Source: SFLA01 sp045595165
GTDB lineage: Bacteria > Bacillota > Clostridia > Oscillospirales > CAG-382
Assembly (NCBI GenBank): GCA_045595165.1
Contig: JAZNZY010000020.1
Location: forward strand, 62,001-126,000
Direction: 5' to 3'
Length of the DNA: 64,000 nucleotides
Position numbers and translations under genes: made by a program. Under the pieces are notes generated by a model that saw only the letters and a list, made by a program, of their open reading frames with translations, was not told the origin of the DNA and did not search any database. Below are positions 16,950 through 26,158 of the stretch, piece by piece; position 1 is the first letter of the stretch, and every line of letters starts with the position of its first letter.

Positions 16950-17996
16950 ATGGAAAATATATACGGTCTTGCCTGCAGGCTTGCCGCATTGCCAAGCGTT
17001 TCCGGTAACGAGGACATGGCATTTGACGGGCTTAAAGAGATCTGCGGTGATATGTTTGACGAGATAGTTACCCTGCCCACGGGAAGCTTTATCGGTATAA
17101 AGAGATGCGGAAAAGAAAACGCGCCGAAGGTATTGCTTGATGCACATCTCGACCAGATTGGCTTTGTGGTTAACGGATACGCGGGCGCAGGCTTTTTGAA
17201 GGTTGCGGCGGTAGGCGGTATTGATACCCGCGTACTATGCGCCAACGGCGTACATATACATTGTCCGGATGGTGACATTGAGGGTGTGATCTCCTCGGTA
17301 TCTCCTCATTTAAGACAGGGTGGTAGCGAAAACGCACCCATTAAGCTCGAAAATCTGATGATAAGCACATATCTTGACGAGGACGAAGTAAAGAAAAAGA
17401 TACCCATCGGTACGCCCGTATCATTTTCGGCACAGCCCGTTCTGCTGAAAAACGATAGAATGGCATCCCCCCAGATGGATGATAAGATATGTATCGCATC
17501 CATACTTCTTGCTGTAGAAAAGCTTAAGGACACCGAGCTAAACGTTGATATATACGCTCACTTTGCGGGTGGCGAAGAGATTGGATATATCGGCGCACGG
17601 ACGGGCGGATGGTATATCGACCCCGATTACGCGATAGCTTTGGACGTATGCGGCGCATACGGACCCGATATGCCCGAATGGAGAAAGGATTGCGTTTTGG
17701 GAGAAGGCTGTACCGTATCGTATTCCGCTACGGCAGACAGAAGGTTTACCAAAAAGATTATCCGTACAGCCCGGGAAAAGAATATAAAAATACAGTTATT
17801 GGGCGAGCCCAGCCACACGGGTACGGACACACACGCTCTGGCTTTGGTGCGTGAAGGCGTGCCTGCGGCACTCATATCCATTCCCTTGCGCAGTATGCAC
17901 ACATACACAGAGGTTATTTCCCTGAGGGACGTAGATGCCGCCGCCAATCTTTTAGCGGAGGTAATTAAAACTATGGAGGTAGAAAACAATGCTTGA
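16950..17996 (+). CDS. M42 family metallo-aminopeptidase, copy 1
   Basis: Cobalt/zinc aminopeptidase of the M42 (PepA/TET/FrvX-like) family, 348 residues; relatives form large cytoplasmic self-compartmentalised complexes that degrade peptides. Metal and catalytic positions are visible: DAHLDQIGFVV (His and Asp ligands), SPQMDDK (bridging Asp), AGGEEIGYIGA (catalytic Glu pair), ALDVCGA (Asp ligand) and SMHTYTEV (late His). The SMHTYTEV end differs from the YIHxP of the two copies behind it, so this is the most divergent. It follows murD by 21 bases and overlaps copy 2 by 8 bases. Confidence 0.92.
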   Translation: MENIYGLACRLAALPSVSGNEDMAFDGLKEICGDMFDEIVTLPTGSFIGIKRCGKENAPKVLLDAHLDQIGFVVNGYAGAGFLKVAAVGGIDTRVLCANGVHIHCPDGDIEGVISSVSPHLRQGGSENAPIKLENLMISTYLDEDEVKKKIPIGTPVSFSAQPVLLKNDRMASPQMDDKICIASILLAVEKLKDTELNVDIYAHFAGGEEIGYIGARTGGWYIDPDYAIALDVCGAYGPDMPEWRKDCVLGEGCTVSYSATADRRFTKKIIRTAREKNIKIQLLGEPSHTGTDTHALALVREGVPAALISIPLRSMHTYTEVISLRDVDAAANLLAEVIKTMEVENNA

Positions 17997-19002
17997 AAGA
18001 TTAAAGAAATATTGTGATACCTTCGGTCCTTCGGGAATGGAAGACGAGGTTCGCAGAAATATTATTGCGGATATAGACGGTTTTTGCGAATACAAGACCG
18101 ATAAAACGGGAAATCTTATTTGCTTCAAAAAAGGTAAAAAGACCCGCGCAAACCGCGTTGTGCTTTGTGCTCATATGGACGAAGTGGGCGTTATGGTGGA
18201 CTACGTTACACAAGAGGGTTTACTCCACTTCGGTACTATCGGCGGAATTGAATCCAAGGATCTGTGCGGTAAATATATGGAATTCGGCGAGCAGGGTATT
18301 TCCGCTGTTATCGGATCAAAGGCTATACACAACCAAAAGCCGGAAGAGAGAGGAATGTGCCCTCCCATAAACCAGCTTTATCTGGATATCGGCGCATACG
18401 ATAAGGCGGATGCTATGAGATACGTAGGTGTAGGCGATTGCGCGGTGTTCCGTCCCAACTTCAGAAAAGAAGGATCTTTCGTTTCCTCAAAGGCGTTGGA
18501 TGACAGATTCGGTTGTGCCGCACTGGTTGAGATCATACGTGGCGAAATAGAATACGATACGTACTTTGCCTTCACTACCGCAGAAGAAGTGGGAAGCAGA
18601 GGTGCGCAGACCGCCGCTTACAGATTAGGCGCGGATTACGCAATAGTATGCGAAGCCACCGCCGCAGGGGACGAAAAGATAACTCCCCCGCACCTTTCCC
18701 CTTGTACATTGGGAGATGGGGCGGTGATATCCGTTATGGACAGAGGAACGATATACGATAAGGATTTTGTGGATACGGCAGTAAGCACGGCAGAGGAAAA
18801 CGGTATTAAATACCAGCTCAAGCGTCTGCCTACGGGAAGCAACGATTCCAGAATGTTCCAGCTTTCACTTACGGGAGCGAAGGTTTTGGCGGTTTCCGCA
18901 CCAACAAGATATATCCACTCCCCTTGCAACGTTTGCAGAACAGACGATATAGAGCAAGTTATAAAGCTGCTTAAAGCACTTACAGACAGGAGCTACGAAT
19001 AA
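17989..19002 (+). CDS. M42 family metallo-aminopeptidase, copy 2
   Basis: A 337-residue M42 paralogue. CAHMDEVGVMV, SKALDDR, TTAEEVGSRGAQ and YIHSPCN mark the dinuclear metal site and catalytic Glu. The fourth ligand position reads VCEATAAGD, with Glu where the flanking copies have Asp (ALDV); some M42 members tolerate this, and it may alter metal preference. ATG with GGAGGTAGAAAACA in front, inside the 3' end of copy 1. Confidence 0.92.
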   Translation: MLERLKKYCDTFGPSGMEDEVRRNIIADIDGFCEYKTDKTGNLICFKKGKKTRANRVVLCAHMDEVGVMVDYVTQEGLLHFGTIGGIESKDLCGKYMEFGEQGISAVIGSKAIHNQKPEERGMCPPINQLYLDIGAYDKADAMRYVGVGDCAVFRPNFRKEGSFVSSKALDDRFGCAALVEIIRGEIEYDTYFAFTTAEEVGSRGAQTAAYRLGADYAIVCEATAAGDEKITPPHLSPCTLGDGAVISVMDRGTIYDKDFVDTAVSTAEENGIKYQLKRLPTGSNDSRMFQLSLTGAKVLAVSAPTRYIHSPCNVCRTDDIEQVIKLLKALTDRSYE

Positions 19003-19994
19003 TGTACAATACAATTAAAAAATATATTTCCGCTTTTTCCGTTTCGGGATACGAAAATCCCCTTGCACAAATTATCTGCGATGATATCGCTCCCTATTGC
19101 GACAACGTTGAGATCGACGCTGTGGGAAACGTAATTGCGTTCAAAAAAGGTGCGGACAGCACAAAGCGTCTTATGACCGCCGCCCATATGGACGAGATCG
19201 GATTTATGGTTACATACGTTGAGGAAAGCGGTCTTATCCGCGTAACCAATATCGGCGGTATAAACGCCGTGGCGTCCTCATACGGAACGGTAGTATTTGC
19301 CAACGGCACCAAGGGTATTATCGTTTTGGATATGGGTGCGAAAAAGGAAGATATTTCCGTAAAATCCATGGTAGTGGATATCGGTGCAAAAAACAAAACC
19401 CAAGCCGAAAAGAAGGTAAAAGTGGGCGACGTTTGCGCCCTTGAGCAGAGAATAACCCGCCTTATGAACAACCGCATTGCCGCAAAGGCGTTTGACGACC
19501 GCCTTGCCTGCGCTATAACGCTGGAAGCGGCGAAAAAGGCGGAAACTCCCGCATACGATACATATTACGTGTTCACCGTGCAGGAAGAGGTTGGATGCAG
19601 AGGAAGCAAGCCCGCCGCTTTCGGAATCGCGCCCACTTACGGTATCGCGCTTGACGTTACCCACACCGGAGATATGATCGGCGGTCCCAAGATGACCGTT
19701 AAATTGGGCGAAGGCGCGGCGATAAAGATAAAGGATTCCTCGGTAATTTGCTCCAGAAGCGTTATTAACAGAATGACCGAGCTTTCCGAAAAGCACGGTA
19801 TTAAGCATCAGTATGAGGTACTCACCGCAGGAGGAACAGACACATCCTCTATGCAGACCGCCTGCGCAGGTGCCTTTACCGGATGTATCTCCATCCCCAC
19901 CCGCTATATTCACACCCCCGTCGAAACGGTGGATATGGCTGACGTTAACGCTTGCGTAGATCTGCTTGCGGCAATTATAGAAGAAGGATTTTAA
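19002..19994 (+). CDS. M42 family metallo-aminopeptidase, copy 3
   Basis: A 330-residue M42 paralogue. Ligands: AAHMDEIGFMV, AKAFDDR, TVQEEVGCRGS, ALDVTHTGD and YIHTPVE. The overlap with copy 2 is a single base (TAATG), so the three copies are translationally linked and probably made in fixed proportion. Copies 2 and 3 look closest to each other. They could form hetero-oligomeric TET-like particles with different sequence preferences (inference). Confidence 0.92.
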   Translation: MYNTIKKYISAFSVSGYENPLAQIICDDIAPYCDNVEIDAVGNVIAFKKGADSTKRLMTAAHMDEIGFMVTYVEESGLIRVTNIGGINAVASSYGTVVFANGTKGIIVLDMGAKKEDISVKSMVVDIGAKNKTQAEKKVKVGDVCALEQRITRLMNNRIAAKAFDDRLACAITLEAAKKAETPAYDTYYVFTVQEEVGCRGSKPAAFGIAPTYGIALDVTHTGDMIGGPKMTVKLGEGAAIKIKDSSVICSRSVINRMTELSEKHGIKHQYEVLTAGGTDTSSMQTACAGAFTGCISIPTRYIHTPVETVDMADVNACVDLLAAIIEEGF

Positions 19995-19999
19995 AAAAT

Positions 20000-21232
20000 A
20001 TGTTTTCTGAAAAGCTTTTGGCTCTGGCGGCAGAATGTGAAAAGGACTGCGCCGAGCAATTCGAATATATTGACAAAGTCGCATTTATCAACACCCAAAA
20101 AGTAATGAAGGTTTTTGCGGACAACCGTCTTTCCGACAGACATTTCGCTCCTACCAGCGGATACGGATACAATGATGATGGCAGAGATCTGTGCGACAAG
20201 ATGTTTGCAGATGCTTTCGGTGCAGAGGCAGGCTTTGCCCGGCACAGCATTATAAACGGCACACACGCTCTTTCTATAGGCTTGTACGCCCTTTTGCGCC
20301 CCGGTGATACACTTCTTTCAGTAGCGGGAAAGCCTTACGATACTCTGGATGAGGTTATCGGCATTTCCGGCGGAAACGGCGACGGCTCTCTGGCAGATTT
20401 TAAAATCTGCTACAAGCAGATAGATCTGGATGAAAACGGTTATCCTAAATACGATGAAATTAAAAATGCTCTTACCGAAGATAAAAGCATTAAAGTAGTA
20501 TTCGTACAGCGCAGTAAGGGTTATTCCGCAAGAAGAACACTTACCGTAAACGATATAAACCTCATTTGCGACACGGTGCGGGAGTGCTCGGACGCTTACA
20601 TTATGGTAGATAACTGCTACGGTGCGTTTACAGAAGAAACCGAACCGAAGGCAGATCTTCTGGTAGGATCACTTATCAAAAATGCAGGCGGCGGAATGGC
20701 GGAATCCGGCGGATATCTGGTAGGAAGTGCAAAGGCGGTTGAGCTTGCATCCTACAGATACTCTACCGTTGGTGTGGGCTTGGAATGCGGCGCTTCACTG
20801 GGACAGACAAAAAGCATGATAAAAGGCCTGTTTTATGCGCCCCACACCGTTGCTCAGGCTGTAAAGACTGCAGTATTTGCTTCCAGAGTTTTTGAAAAGC
20901 TGGGCTTTACCGTATCACCGAGATATGATGAAAAAAGGTCCGACATAATTCAGACCTTTACTTTAGGCAGTGAGGACGCTTTGGTTAAGTTTTGCTTGGG
21001 TATTCAGGCAGGCAGTCCGGTAGATGCTCACGTCGCTCCTGTTCCCTGGGAAATGCCCGGATACAATGACAGGGTTATAATGGCGGCGGGCGCATTTACG
21101 CAAGGTTCGTCTATCGAGCTTTCCTGCGACGGTCCCGTACGTCCTCCGTATATAGCATATCTGCAAGGCGGACTTACCTACGAAAGCGGTAAGTACGGCA
21201 TACTTAAAGCAGCTCAAACCGTAACGGAATAA
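20000..21232 (+). CDS. PLP-dependent methionine gamma-lyase-like protein (aluminium-resistance family)
   Basis: A 410-residue fold-type I PLP enzyme related to the YnbB/'aluminium resistance protein' family; its natural reaction is not established, and database names (methionine gamma-lyase family) rest on similarity. It shows the PLP pocket residues HSIINGTHALSIGLYALLRPGD, VDNCYGAF (Asp binding the pyridine nitrogen) and VGSLIKNAGGGMAESGGY with the presumed Schiff-base Lys. The start is ATG 20000, 6 bases past the M42 stop with AAGGA in front; an upstream TTG would lie inside the M42 gene. It is the last gene of the murD operon. Confidence 0.85.
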   Translation: MFSEKLLALAAECEKDCAEQFEYIDKVAFINTQKVMKVFADNRLSDRHFAPTSGYGYNDDGRDLCDKMFADAFGAEAGFARHSIINGTHALSIGLYALLRPGDTLLSVAGKPYDTLDEVIGISGGNGDGSLADFKICYKQIDLDENGYPKYDEIKNALTEDKSIKVVFVQRSKGYSARRTLTVNDINLICDTVRECSDAYIMVDNCYGAFTEETEPKADLLVGSLIKNAGGGMAESGGYLVGSAKAVELASYRYSTVGVGLECGASLGQTKSMIKGLFYAPHTVAQAVKTAVFASRVFEKLGFTVSPRYDEKRSDIIQTFTLGSEDALVKFCLGIQAGSPVDAHVAPVPWEMPGYNDRVIMAAGAFTQGSSIELSCDGPVRPPYIAYLQGGLTYESGKYGILKAAQTVTE

Positions 21233-21246
21233 ATTTTATACAAAAG

Positions 21247-21275
21247 AAAAATCCCGCATTAAAGCGGGATTTTTT
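21247..21275. terminator. Bidirectional terminator
   Basis: AAAAATCCCGC and GCGGGATTTTTT around a 6-base loop. It serves the murD operon on plus and the small membrane protein pair on minus. Confidence 0.88.
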
Positions 21276-21281
21276 ACTTAA

Positions 21282-21626
21282 TTAAAAAAAGAACAAGGGT
21301 ATCATATACTGGGAAGCGGACATGCCGAGTATACCAAGCATGAATACGAAGTAAACAACGTAGAATACAGCGCCTGCAACACCGCCGATAAGAGTTATGA
21401 GGTTTATAATAAAACCGATGGTTGCAAGTATTTTACCAACCTTTGTGATGCCGGTAAGCTCGCCCTGTTCAGAAAGCTTCTTCGCCTTGCTGCGTGCTAC
21501 AAGTGCAAAAATAAATCCTACTATGGGGACAGAAAGCACAAGCGAAAGAAGACCGAAGACGAATATGCTGGGATCGGAAGGGGCCACTGCAGGTTTTACG
21601 GGAGTTGCGTTGTAGTTGTTGTCCAT
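21282..21626 (-). CDS. Small DUF4190-like membrane protein
   Basis: A 114-residue protein with a Pro/Ala-rich N-terminus and three hydrophobic segments (about 20-45, 68-88 and 90-110). The spacing and the cytoplasmic ARSKAKKLSEQGELTGITKVGKI loop resemble DUF4190, whose role is unknown. It lies 36 bases after a second protein of the same architecture, so this is a tandem duplication that has diverged. GGAGG is 12 bases upstream of the ATG. Confidence 0.65.
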   Translation of the reverse strand: MDNNYNATPVKPAVAPSDPSIFVFGLLSLVLSVPIVGFIFALVARSKAKKLSEQGELTGITKVGKILATIGFIINLITLIGGVAGAVFYVVYFVFMLGILGMSASQYMIPLFFF

Positions 21627-21662
21627 AATTGAATATATCCTCCAAAAAATTATTTATAAACT

Positions 21663-21992
21663 TTAGCGGAAAAAGGAAAAAAGATTGCCGAAAATCATAA
21701 GAACGTAAAACGCAAAAAAAGAATACTGTAATGCTATAATGCACAGATAAAACGCCCAAAAGCAGCTGTATCCTATTCCGGCATATATACCTGCCTTAGA
21801 GAGAATACTGCCAACCATAACCTTGTTACAAGTTACACCGTTATTTTGCGAAAGATAAGCTTTAACCTTTTTTTGGGCGATAATCCCCAAAATAATGCCG
21901 GGGAGTCCGTAAGAAGAAAGCGCCGCAGCTACTATACCCCAAGTCAAAACATTGGACGGAGCGATGGATTCATTGCTTTTGACATATTCCAT
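21663..21992 (-). CDS. Small DUF4190-like membrane protein, second copy
   Basis: A 109-residue protein: TWGIVAAALSSYGLPGIILGIIAQKKVKAYL, then a basic-polar loop and two further hydrophobic segments. The same glycine-rich first helix, AQKKVKAYL-type loop and paired C-terminal helices as in its neighbour suggest a common origin. TAAGGAGGCTGCTTT precedes the ATG. It is first in a two-gene operon behind the promoter at 22015-22043. No function can be assigned. Confidence 0.65.
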   Translation of the reverse strand: MEYVKSNESIAPSNVLTWGIVAAALSSYGLPGIILGIIAQKKVKAYLSQNNGVTCNKVMVGSILSKAGIYAGIGYSCFWAFYLCIIALQYSFFAFYVLMIFGNLFSFFR

Positions 21993-22014
21993 AAAGCAGC
22001 CTCCTTACGAAAAC

Positions 22015-22043
22015 ATTATATATGCAACGGCGGAAAAATGCAA
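22015..22043 (-). promoter_or_regulatory. Promoter of the DUF4190-like pair
   Basis: Minus strand TTGCAT, 17-base spacer, TATAAT. Confidence 0.6.
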
Positions 22044-22148
22044 TATTTTTTTACAAAAATATGAACAAATTTATCTTTTTACGTCTGATTATATATTATT
22101 GTTGATTTTTTGCTTTATTTATAGTAATATATAGTTTGATTGTAATGA

Positions 22149-23123
22149 TCAGGACTCAAAGAAAGCAAATACGATTTGCAAATATTTTTCCAGCTTTTCG
22201 GATACGCAGATGAATGCGGAATGCTTTGCGCCTTCTATACTTATGAACTTGCATCCCAAAAGCTTTGCAAGCTTTTCCTGTGGCTTTCTGCGAACGACTG
22301 TATCCAACGCGGAATTGATTACAAGCACCTTTGAAGAAACTTTTTTGAGCTCTTTTGCTTTAAGCATTTTATTTCCCACGCTTACAGCCTCATACATCCA
22401 GCGATTGGTTGAGGATGAGGTCTGATACCGTTTATCCGAAAGGCGCACGTCAAGATTGTGTCTGAAACGGGGATAGCTGGTATCGTGGCATTTATCAAAG
22501 GGATGATCGGGATTGAAATCTGAAGCGTACCTGAACCTTGAAGCCCATCCGTGCTTTGCCGCGCCTGCCTTGAGCATAAGCTTGAGAAGGAATATGGGGC
22601 AATTATTGGTAAAAGGAAAAACCATAGGTGAAGAAAGCACTGTGCGGGATATCTTTTTTCCGCAACGCATAAGATACAGAGTCGCTATGCTTCCTCCCAT
22701 TGAATGGGAAAAAATATTAACGTTTTCTTTTCCGCCTACGGGAATTACTATATTATCCACAAAAGCTTCCAGGTCTTTGACGTAATCTTCAAAGCTGTTG
22801 ACGTGGGCAAGCTCGTATCCCTCGACCTGTCTTTCGGAAAGACCGTGACCGCGGTGATCGTAAGTGAAAACGTTGTAGCCTTTGTTTATAAAGTACCATG
22901 CCAATTCGATATATTTTTTACAATATTCCGTAAAACCGTGAACTATTACTATACTGCCCACGGGATTCTGAACAAGATAATTTCTGTAAAAGATACGCAC
23001 TCCATCGAACGAAGAAAAAGTGCCCTCTGATGCGCATTGGGAAAGAATATCCTCCACCTCGCAGATGCAGCCAAGATATTCATCTTCTTTAATTACTTGA
23101 ATTTGTTTGGGAGAATAAAGCAT
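22149..23123 (-). CDS. Alpha/beta hydrolase, monoacylglycerol lipase/lysophospholipase type
   Basis: A 324-residue cytoplasmic serine hydrolase of the Hydrolase_4 type. The oxyanion strand is VIVHGFTEYCKKY, then TYDHRGHGLSE, the nucleophile elbow IFSHSMGGS, an acid in NSALDTVV and the catalytic His in GAKHSAF. Substrates in the family are monoacylglycerols, lysophospholipids or other carboxyl esters. The first Gly of GxSxG is Ser, a common variation. I use ATG 23123; a TTG two codons earlier is too close to GGAG. It is divergent from another alpha/beta hydrolase with only 63 bases between them. Confidence 0.88.
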   Translation of the reverse strand: MLYSPKQIQVIKEDEYLGCICEVEDILSQCASEGTFSSFDGVRIFYRNYLVQNPVGSIVIVHGFTEYCKKYIELAWYFINKGYNVFTYDHRGHGLSERQVEGYELAHVNSFEDYVKDLEAFVDNIVIPVGGKENVNIFSHSMGGSIATLYLMRCGKKISRTVLSSPMVFPFTNNCPIFLLKLMLKAGAAKHGWASRFRYASDFNPDHPFDKCHDTSYPRFRHNLDVRLSDKRYQTSSSTNRWMYEAVSVGNKMLKAKELKKVSSKVLVINSALDTVVRRKPQEKLAKLLGCKFISIEGAKHSAFICVSEKLEKYLQIVFAFFES

Positions 23124-23186
23124 TTTCAAAAGACTCCGATTTGGGATTTTTTAAAACTAATAATACCGAAAAAGGCGGTGATAATA

Positions 23187-24152
23187 ATGGAAAAAGGTAT
23201 AAAAAGGACTTTTAGACTAATTTTGTACGTTACTGTTATTATCGCAATTACTTTTTTGATCGTTTCCGCAGGCGCTACCAAGTTGATATATGACGCATCA
23301 TTTCCCAGATACGAAAATAAAGATATTTTACTTGATGACGAATTAACGCATCTTAACGGAAAAAGAAAAGAATTATTATTTTTATCCGGTGAATACGAGC
23401 TTGCGGGTTATTTATATCCCGCAGAAAATGACACGAAAAGCGGATTGGTTGTTTTTGTTCAGGGAATGAACGCCACAACGGAAAACTATTTGTGGCAGAT
23501 AAAAAGCTTTACGGAAAGCGGATACGGTGTGTTTATTTTTGACCCAACGGGATGCGGAAGCAGTGAGGGAAAGAGCAGTATCGGTTTTTCCCGTATATTA
23601 CTTGATCTGAACTCGGCTTTGGATTTTATTTCAAATGAAGAAAACTTCGGGTTTGATAATATTTTTCTGTTCGGGCATAGCAGAGGCGGCTATGCGGCGT
23701 GCTGTGCCGCTCATTACGGACACGATATAACCGCAGTCGCCTCAGTTAACGGAATTAACAGCGCGATGGAAGGCGTGATGATGCCTGCCGCAAAGGTTAT
23801 AGGCAACGTCGCATATACAAATTATCCCCTTTTGTGGCTGTATCAGGTAAGCCTTTTCGGAACAGAAGCGGTAAATATTTCTGCCGCAGAAACCCTTGTC
23901 GAGCACAATATACCCGCTTTGATAATTCATTCCGCAGAGGATGAAATTGTACCTGCAAACAGATTTTCCATTGTTTCCCACGTTGAAAACACAGAATTCA
24001 TAACCGAAATACAGGATTATAACAGCGAAAATGCGGATTCCCATACCGGAGTTCTGTTTGATACCGACGGAAAAGCAAACCAAGATTTATTAAGCATTAT
24101 TACTGATTTTTTTGACAAAGCTGCACAAGCGGCGGAAAACGGTGAAGAATGA
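23187..24152 (+). CDS. Membrane-anchored alpha/beta hydrolase
   Basis: A 321-residue protein with one N-terminal transmembrane helix (about residues 10-32) and an extracytoplasmic hydrolase domain: VVFVQGMNATTENY (oxyanion region), FDPTGCGSSEG, nucleophile FGHSRGGYAA, acid SAEDEIVP and His in ADSHTGV. The ATG at 23187 follows AAAGGCGGTGATAATA; a longer ORF upstream lies over the divergent hydrolase gene and is not used. It overlaps the glycosyltransferase gene by 4 bases, so they form an operon. The substrate is unknown. Confidence 0.85.
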   Translation: MEKGIKRTFRLILYVTVIIAITFLIVSAGATKLIYDASFPRYENKDILLDDELTHLNGKRKELLFLSGEYELAGYLYPAENDTKSGLVVFVQGMNATTENYLWQIKSFTESGYGVFIFDPTGCGSSEGKSSIGFSRILLDLNSALDFISNEENFGFDNIFLFGHSRGGYAACCAAHYGHDITAVASVNGINSAMEGVMMPAAKVIGNVAYTNYPLLWLYQVSLFGTEAVNISAAETLVEHNIPALIIHSAEDEIVPANRFSIVSHVENTEFITEIQDYNSENADSHTGVLFDTDGKANQDLLSIITDFFDKAAQAAENGEE

Positions 24153-25162
24153 AGGAAGTAGTCCTTATACCGGCGTATAAGCCGGATAACGAAATGTGTA
24201 ACCTTGCACGTAAGCTTCAAAACTGCGGTTTTGACGTTTTGATAGTAAATGACGGAAGCGGCGCCGAATACGATAACGTGTTTTTAAAGGCGTCCGCATT
24301 CGCAACGGTGATCTGTCATAACAAAAACCAAGGTAAAGGCAGAGCGTTAAAAACGGGAATGGAATACATACGGGATAATTTTAAAGAATGTGAATTCTTT
24401 ATAACTGCAGATGCTGACGGTCAGCACAAATGCGAGGATATTATCCGCGTAGGAGAAGCGTTGAAAAACGGCGCAGAGTTTGTACTGACTACCCGTCTGC
24501 TTAACAGAAATATCCCCAAAAGAAGCAAATTCGGAAACGATCTTTCAAGAGTGATATATACAATTTCGACAGGCAGATATTTTAAAGATAATCAATCCGG
24601 ACTTCGCGGCTTTTCCGCAGACAACATTGATTGGCTTTTGAAGGTAAAGGGCGAAAAGTACGATTACGAAATGAATATGCTGTACTATGCCTCGAAGCAA
24701 GCCATACCGATCACTACCCTTGATATAGAAGCGGTTTATATTGACGGTAATAAATCCTCCCACTTTAATCCCGTAAAGGATACCGTAAGGATATACCGTT
24801 TGCTGTTAAAATCCGCAAAAGCTTCTATTATAACAGCTATTCTTGCCGAGATCGCTATATTTATTTGCGGTCTTGTTACCGACGTACCCTATGACAGTCT
24901 TTACGTGCTTACCTCGGGCTTTGCGGCGGCAATCACGACTTATGTGATCAACAAGTTCTTTATCTTCAAAAATATTGATTATCGTGACGGGGGCAGAAAT
25001 ATGCTGTACACGGTATTACGCTATACGCTGTATGCTTTGGGTACTGCCGTGATCACATCATTTTTACCAATTATACCCCTTTTTGTTGCATTTAATATTT
25101 GTGCTCTCATAGGATTACCTATACGGTATTTCGTTCACAAATATATTCACGCTTTTAATTAA
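24149..25162 (+). CDS. Glycosyltransferase family 2 fused to a GtrA-like membrane domain
   Basis: A 337-residue fusion. Residues 1-210 are a GT2 domain of dolichol-phosphate-sugar synthase type: VVLIPAYKPDNE, LIVNDGSG, NQGKGRALKTGM, and the metal-binding DADGQH. Residues 215-337 carry four hydrophobic segments of GtrA type (FAAAITTYVINKFFIFKN). In known systems GT2 makes an undecaprenyl-phosphate sugar and GtrA-like proteins help flip it; here both are in one chain. It overlaps the hydrolase gene by ATGA, and its end overlaps the convergent plsX end by 8 bases. The sugar and acceptor polymer are unknown. Confidence 0.88.
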   Translation: MKEVVLIPAYKPDNEMCNLARKLQNCGFDVLIVNDGSGAEYDNVFLKASAFATVICHNKNQGKGRALKTGMEYIRDNFKECEFFITADADGQHKCEDIIRVGEALKNGAEFVLTTRLLNRNIPKRSKFGNDLSRVIYTISTGRYFKDNQSGLRGFSADNIDWLLKVKGEKYDYEMNMLYYASKQAIPITTLDIEAVYIDGNKSSHFNPVKDTVRIYRLLLKSAKASIITAILAEIAIFICGLVTDVPYDSLYVLTSGFAAAITTYVINKFFIFKNIDYRDGGRNMLYTVLRYTLYALGTAVITSFLPIIPLFVAFNICALIGLPIRYFVHKYIHAFN

Positions 25163-26132
25163 GAGATTTTTCCACGGCGGTATCGAATCCGCTTTCGGAA
25201 AGGCGCAAAACCTGTTCAATACACGAAACTGCGGTGCTGCTGTTGGCGGCACCGTGCATTTTTACTACCGTCTTTTTTGTACCCAAGAAGGTAGCTCCTC
25301 CGCGGGAATTGAAATCAAACGCAGTATTGAGCTGTTTATAAAGGAATTCGGAAGCTTCGGGGAAATTATCTCCCAAAATCTTCTTGCTGATTTCTGCGGC
25401 AACTTTTCCGGTCGCCTCGGTATCCTTAAGCAGGATATTTCCCGCAAAGCCATCGCATACCAGCACGTCAGCCTTACCCAAAAGCACATCGCTTCCTTCA
25501 AGGTTTCCGATAAAATTAAGACCTGATACTTCCAAAAGCGAATAGGTTTCCTTGACTACACCGTTCCCCTTTCCTTTTTCCGTGCCAGTTGAAAGGAGGG
25601 CTACACGGGGAAAAGTGATTCCGTACATACTTTTTACAAATGCGCTTCCCATTTTTGCAAATTCGACGAGATCCTTAGGCGTGCAGTCTACGTTTGCTCC
25701 GCAATCCACGAGGCAGATATAGCACCCGTCTACAGCGGGAAGAGAAGATGACAATGCAGGGCGTTTAAGACCCTTTTGCAGACCAAGTCTGCAGATAGTT
25801 CCCACCAACAATGCACCTGTATTCCCTGCAGAGATCATACCGTCGCACTCGTTATCTCTGAGATACTCCAACGCAAGCACCATCGAGCTGTTATCGCATC
25901 CACCGAAAACGCTCATCGGTGATTGTGTGTTGCTGATATATTCATTTGTTTCCAGAACGGTATAACGGTCTTCGGTTATTCCGTTTTCCGCCATAACGCT
26001 GTCGATCATGTTTTTCTCACCGGAAAATACGCAAAAAAGGTCGCTATGCGATTTCATATATTCGGCGGAGCCGCAAACAATGGGTAACGCTCCCCTATCT
26101 CCGCCCAAAGTATCTATTACGATTTTTTTCAT
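25155..26132 (-). CDS. plsX: Phosphate acyltransferase PlsX
   Basis: Converts acyl-ACP to acyl-phosphate (reversibly), the donor for PlsY in phospholipid synthesis. It is 325 residues. Typical motifs: IDTLGGDRGALPIV at the N-terminus (the family usually has DAMGGD, here DTLGGD), MISAGNTGALLVG, PALSSSLP, DCGANVDC and SRGGATFLGTKKTVVKMHG. The ATG at 26132 is 11 bases after AAAGGA. It is the last gene of a DegV-DegV-FakA-PlsX operon rather than next to fabH/fabD, which ties it to exogenous fatty acid use. Confidence 0.94.
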   Translation of the reverse strand: MKKIVIDTLGGDRGALPIVCGSAEYMKSHSDLFCVFSGEKNMIDSVMAENGITEDRYTVLETNEYISNTQSPMSVFGGCDNSSMVLALEYLRDNECDGMISAGNTGALLVGTICRLGLQKGLKRPALSSSLPAVDGCYICLVDCGANVDCTPKDLVEFAKMGSAFVKSMYGITFPRVALLSTGTEKGKGNGVVKETYSLLEVSGLNFIGNLEGSDVLLGKADVLVCDGFAGNILLKDTEATGKVAAEISKKILGDNFPEASEFLYKQLNTAFDFNSRGGATFLGTKKTVVKMHGAANSSTAVSCIEQVLRLSESGFDTAVEKSLN

Positions 26133-26158
26133 ATTCAAAATTTCCTTTATAAGGTGTT

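Noticed and set aside
15693..17147. 484-codon open frame on the minus strand
   Set aside because: It lies opposite murD and the start of the first M42 gene, has no ribosome site, and its translation has no recognisable domain; codon bias of the plus-strand genes keeps this frame open.
17989..19994. Recent tandem duplication of M42 genes
   Set aside because: The proteins share motifs but differ across most of their length and in start and end sequences, so the copies are old paralogues and not a recent duplication or assembly artefact.
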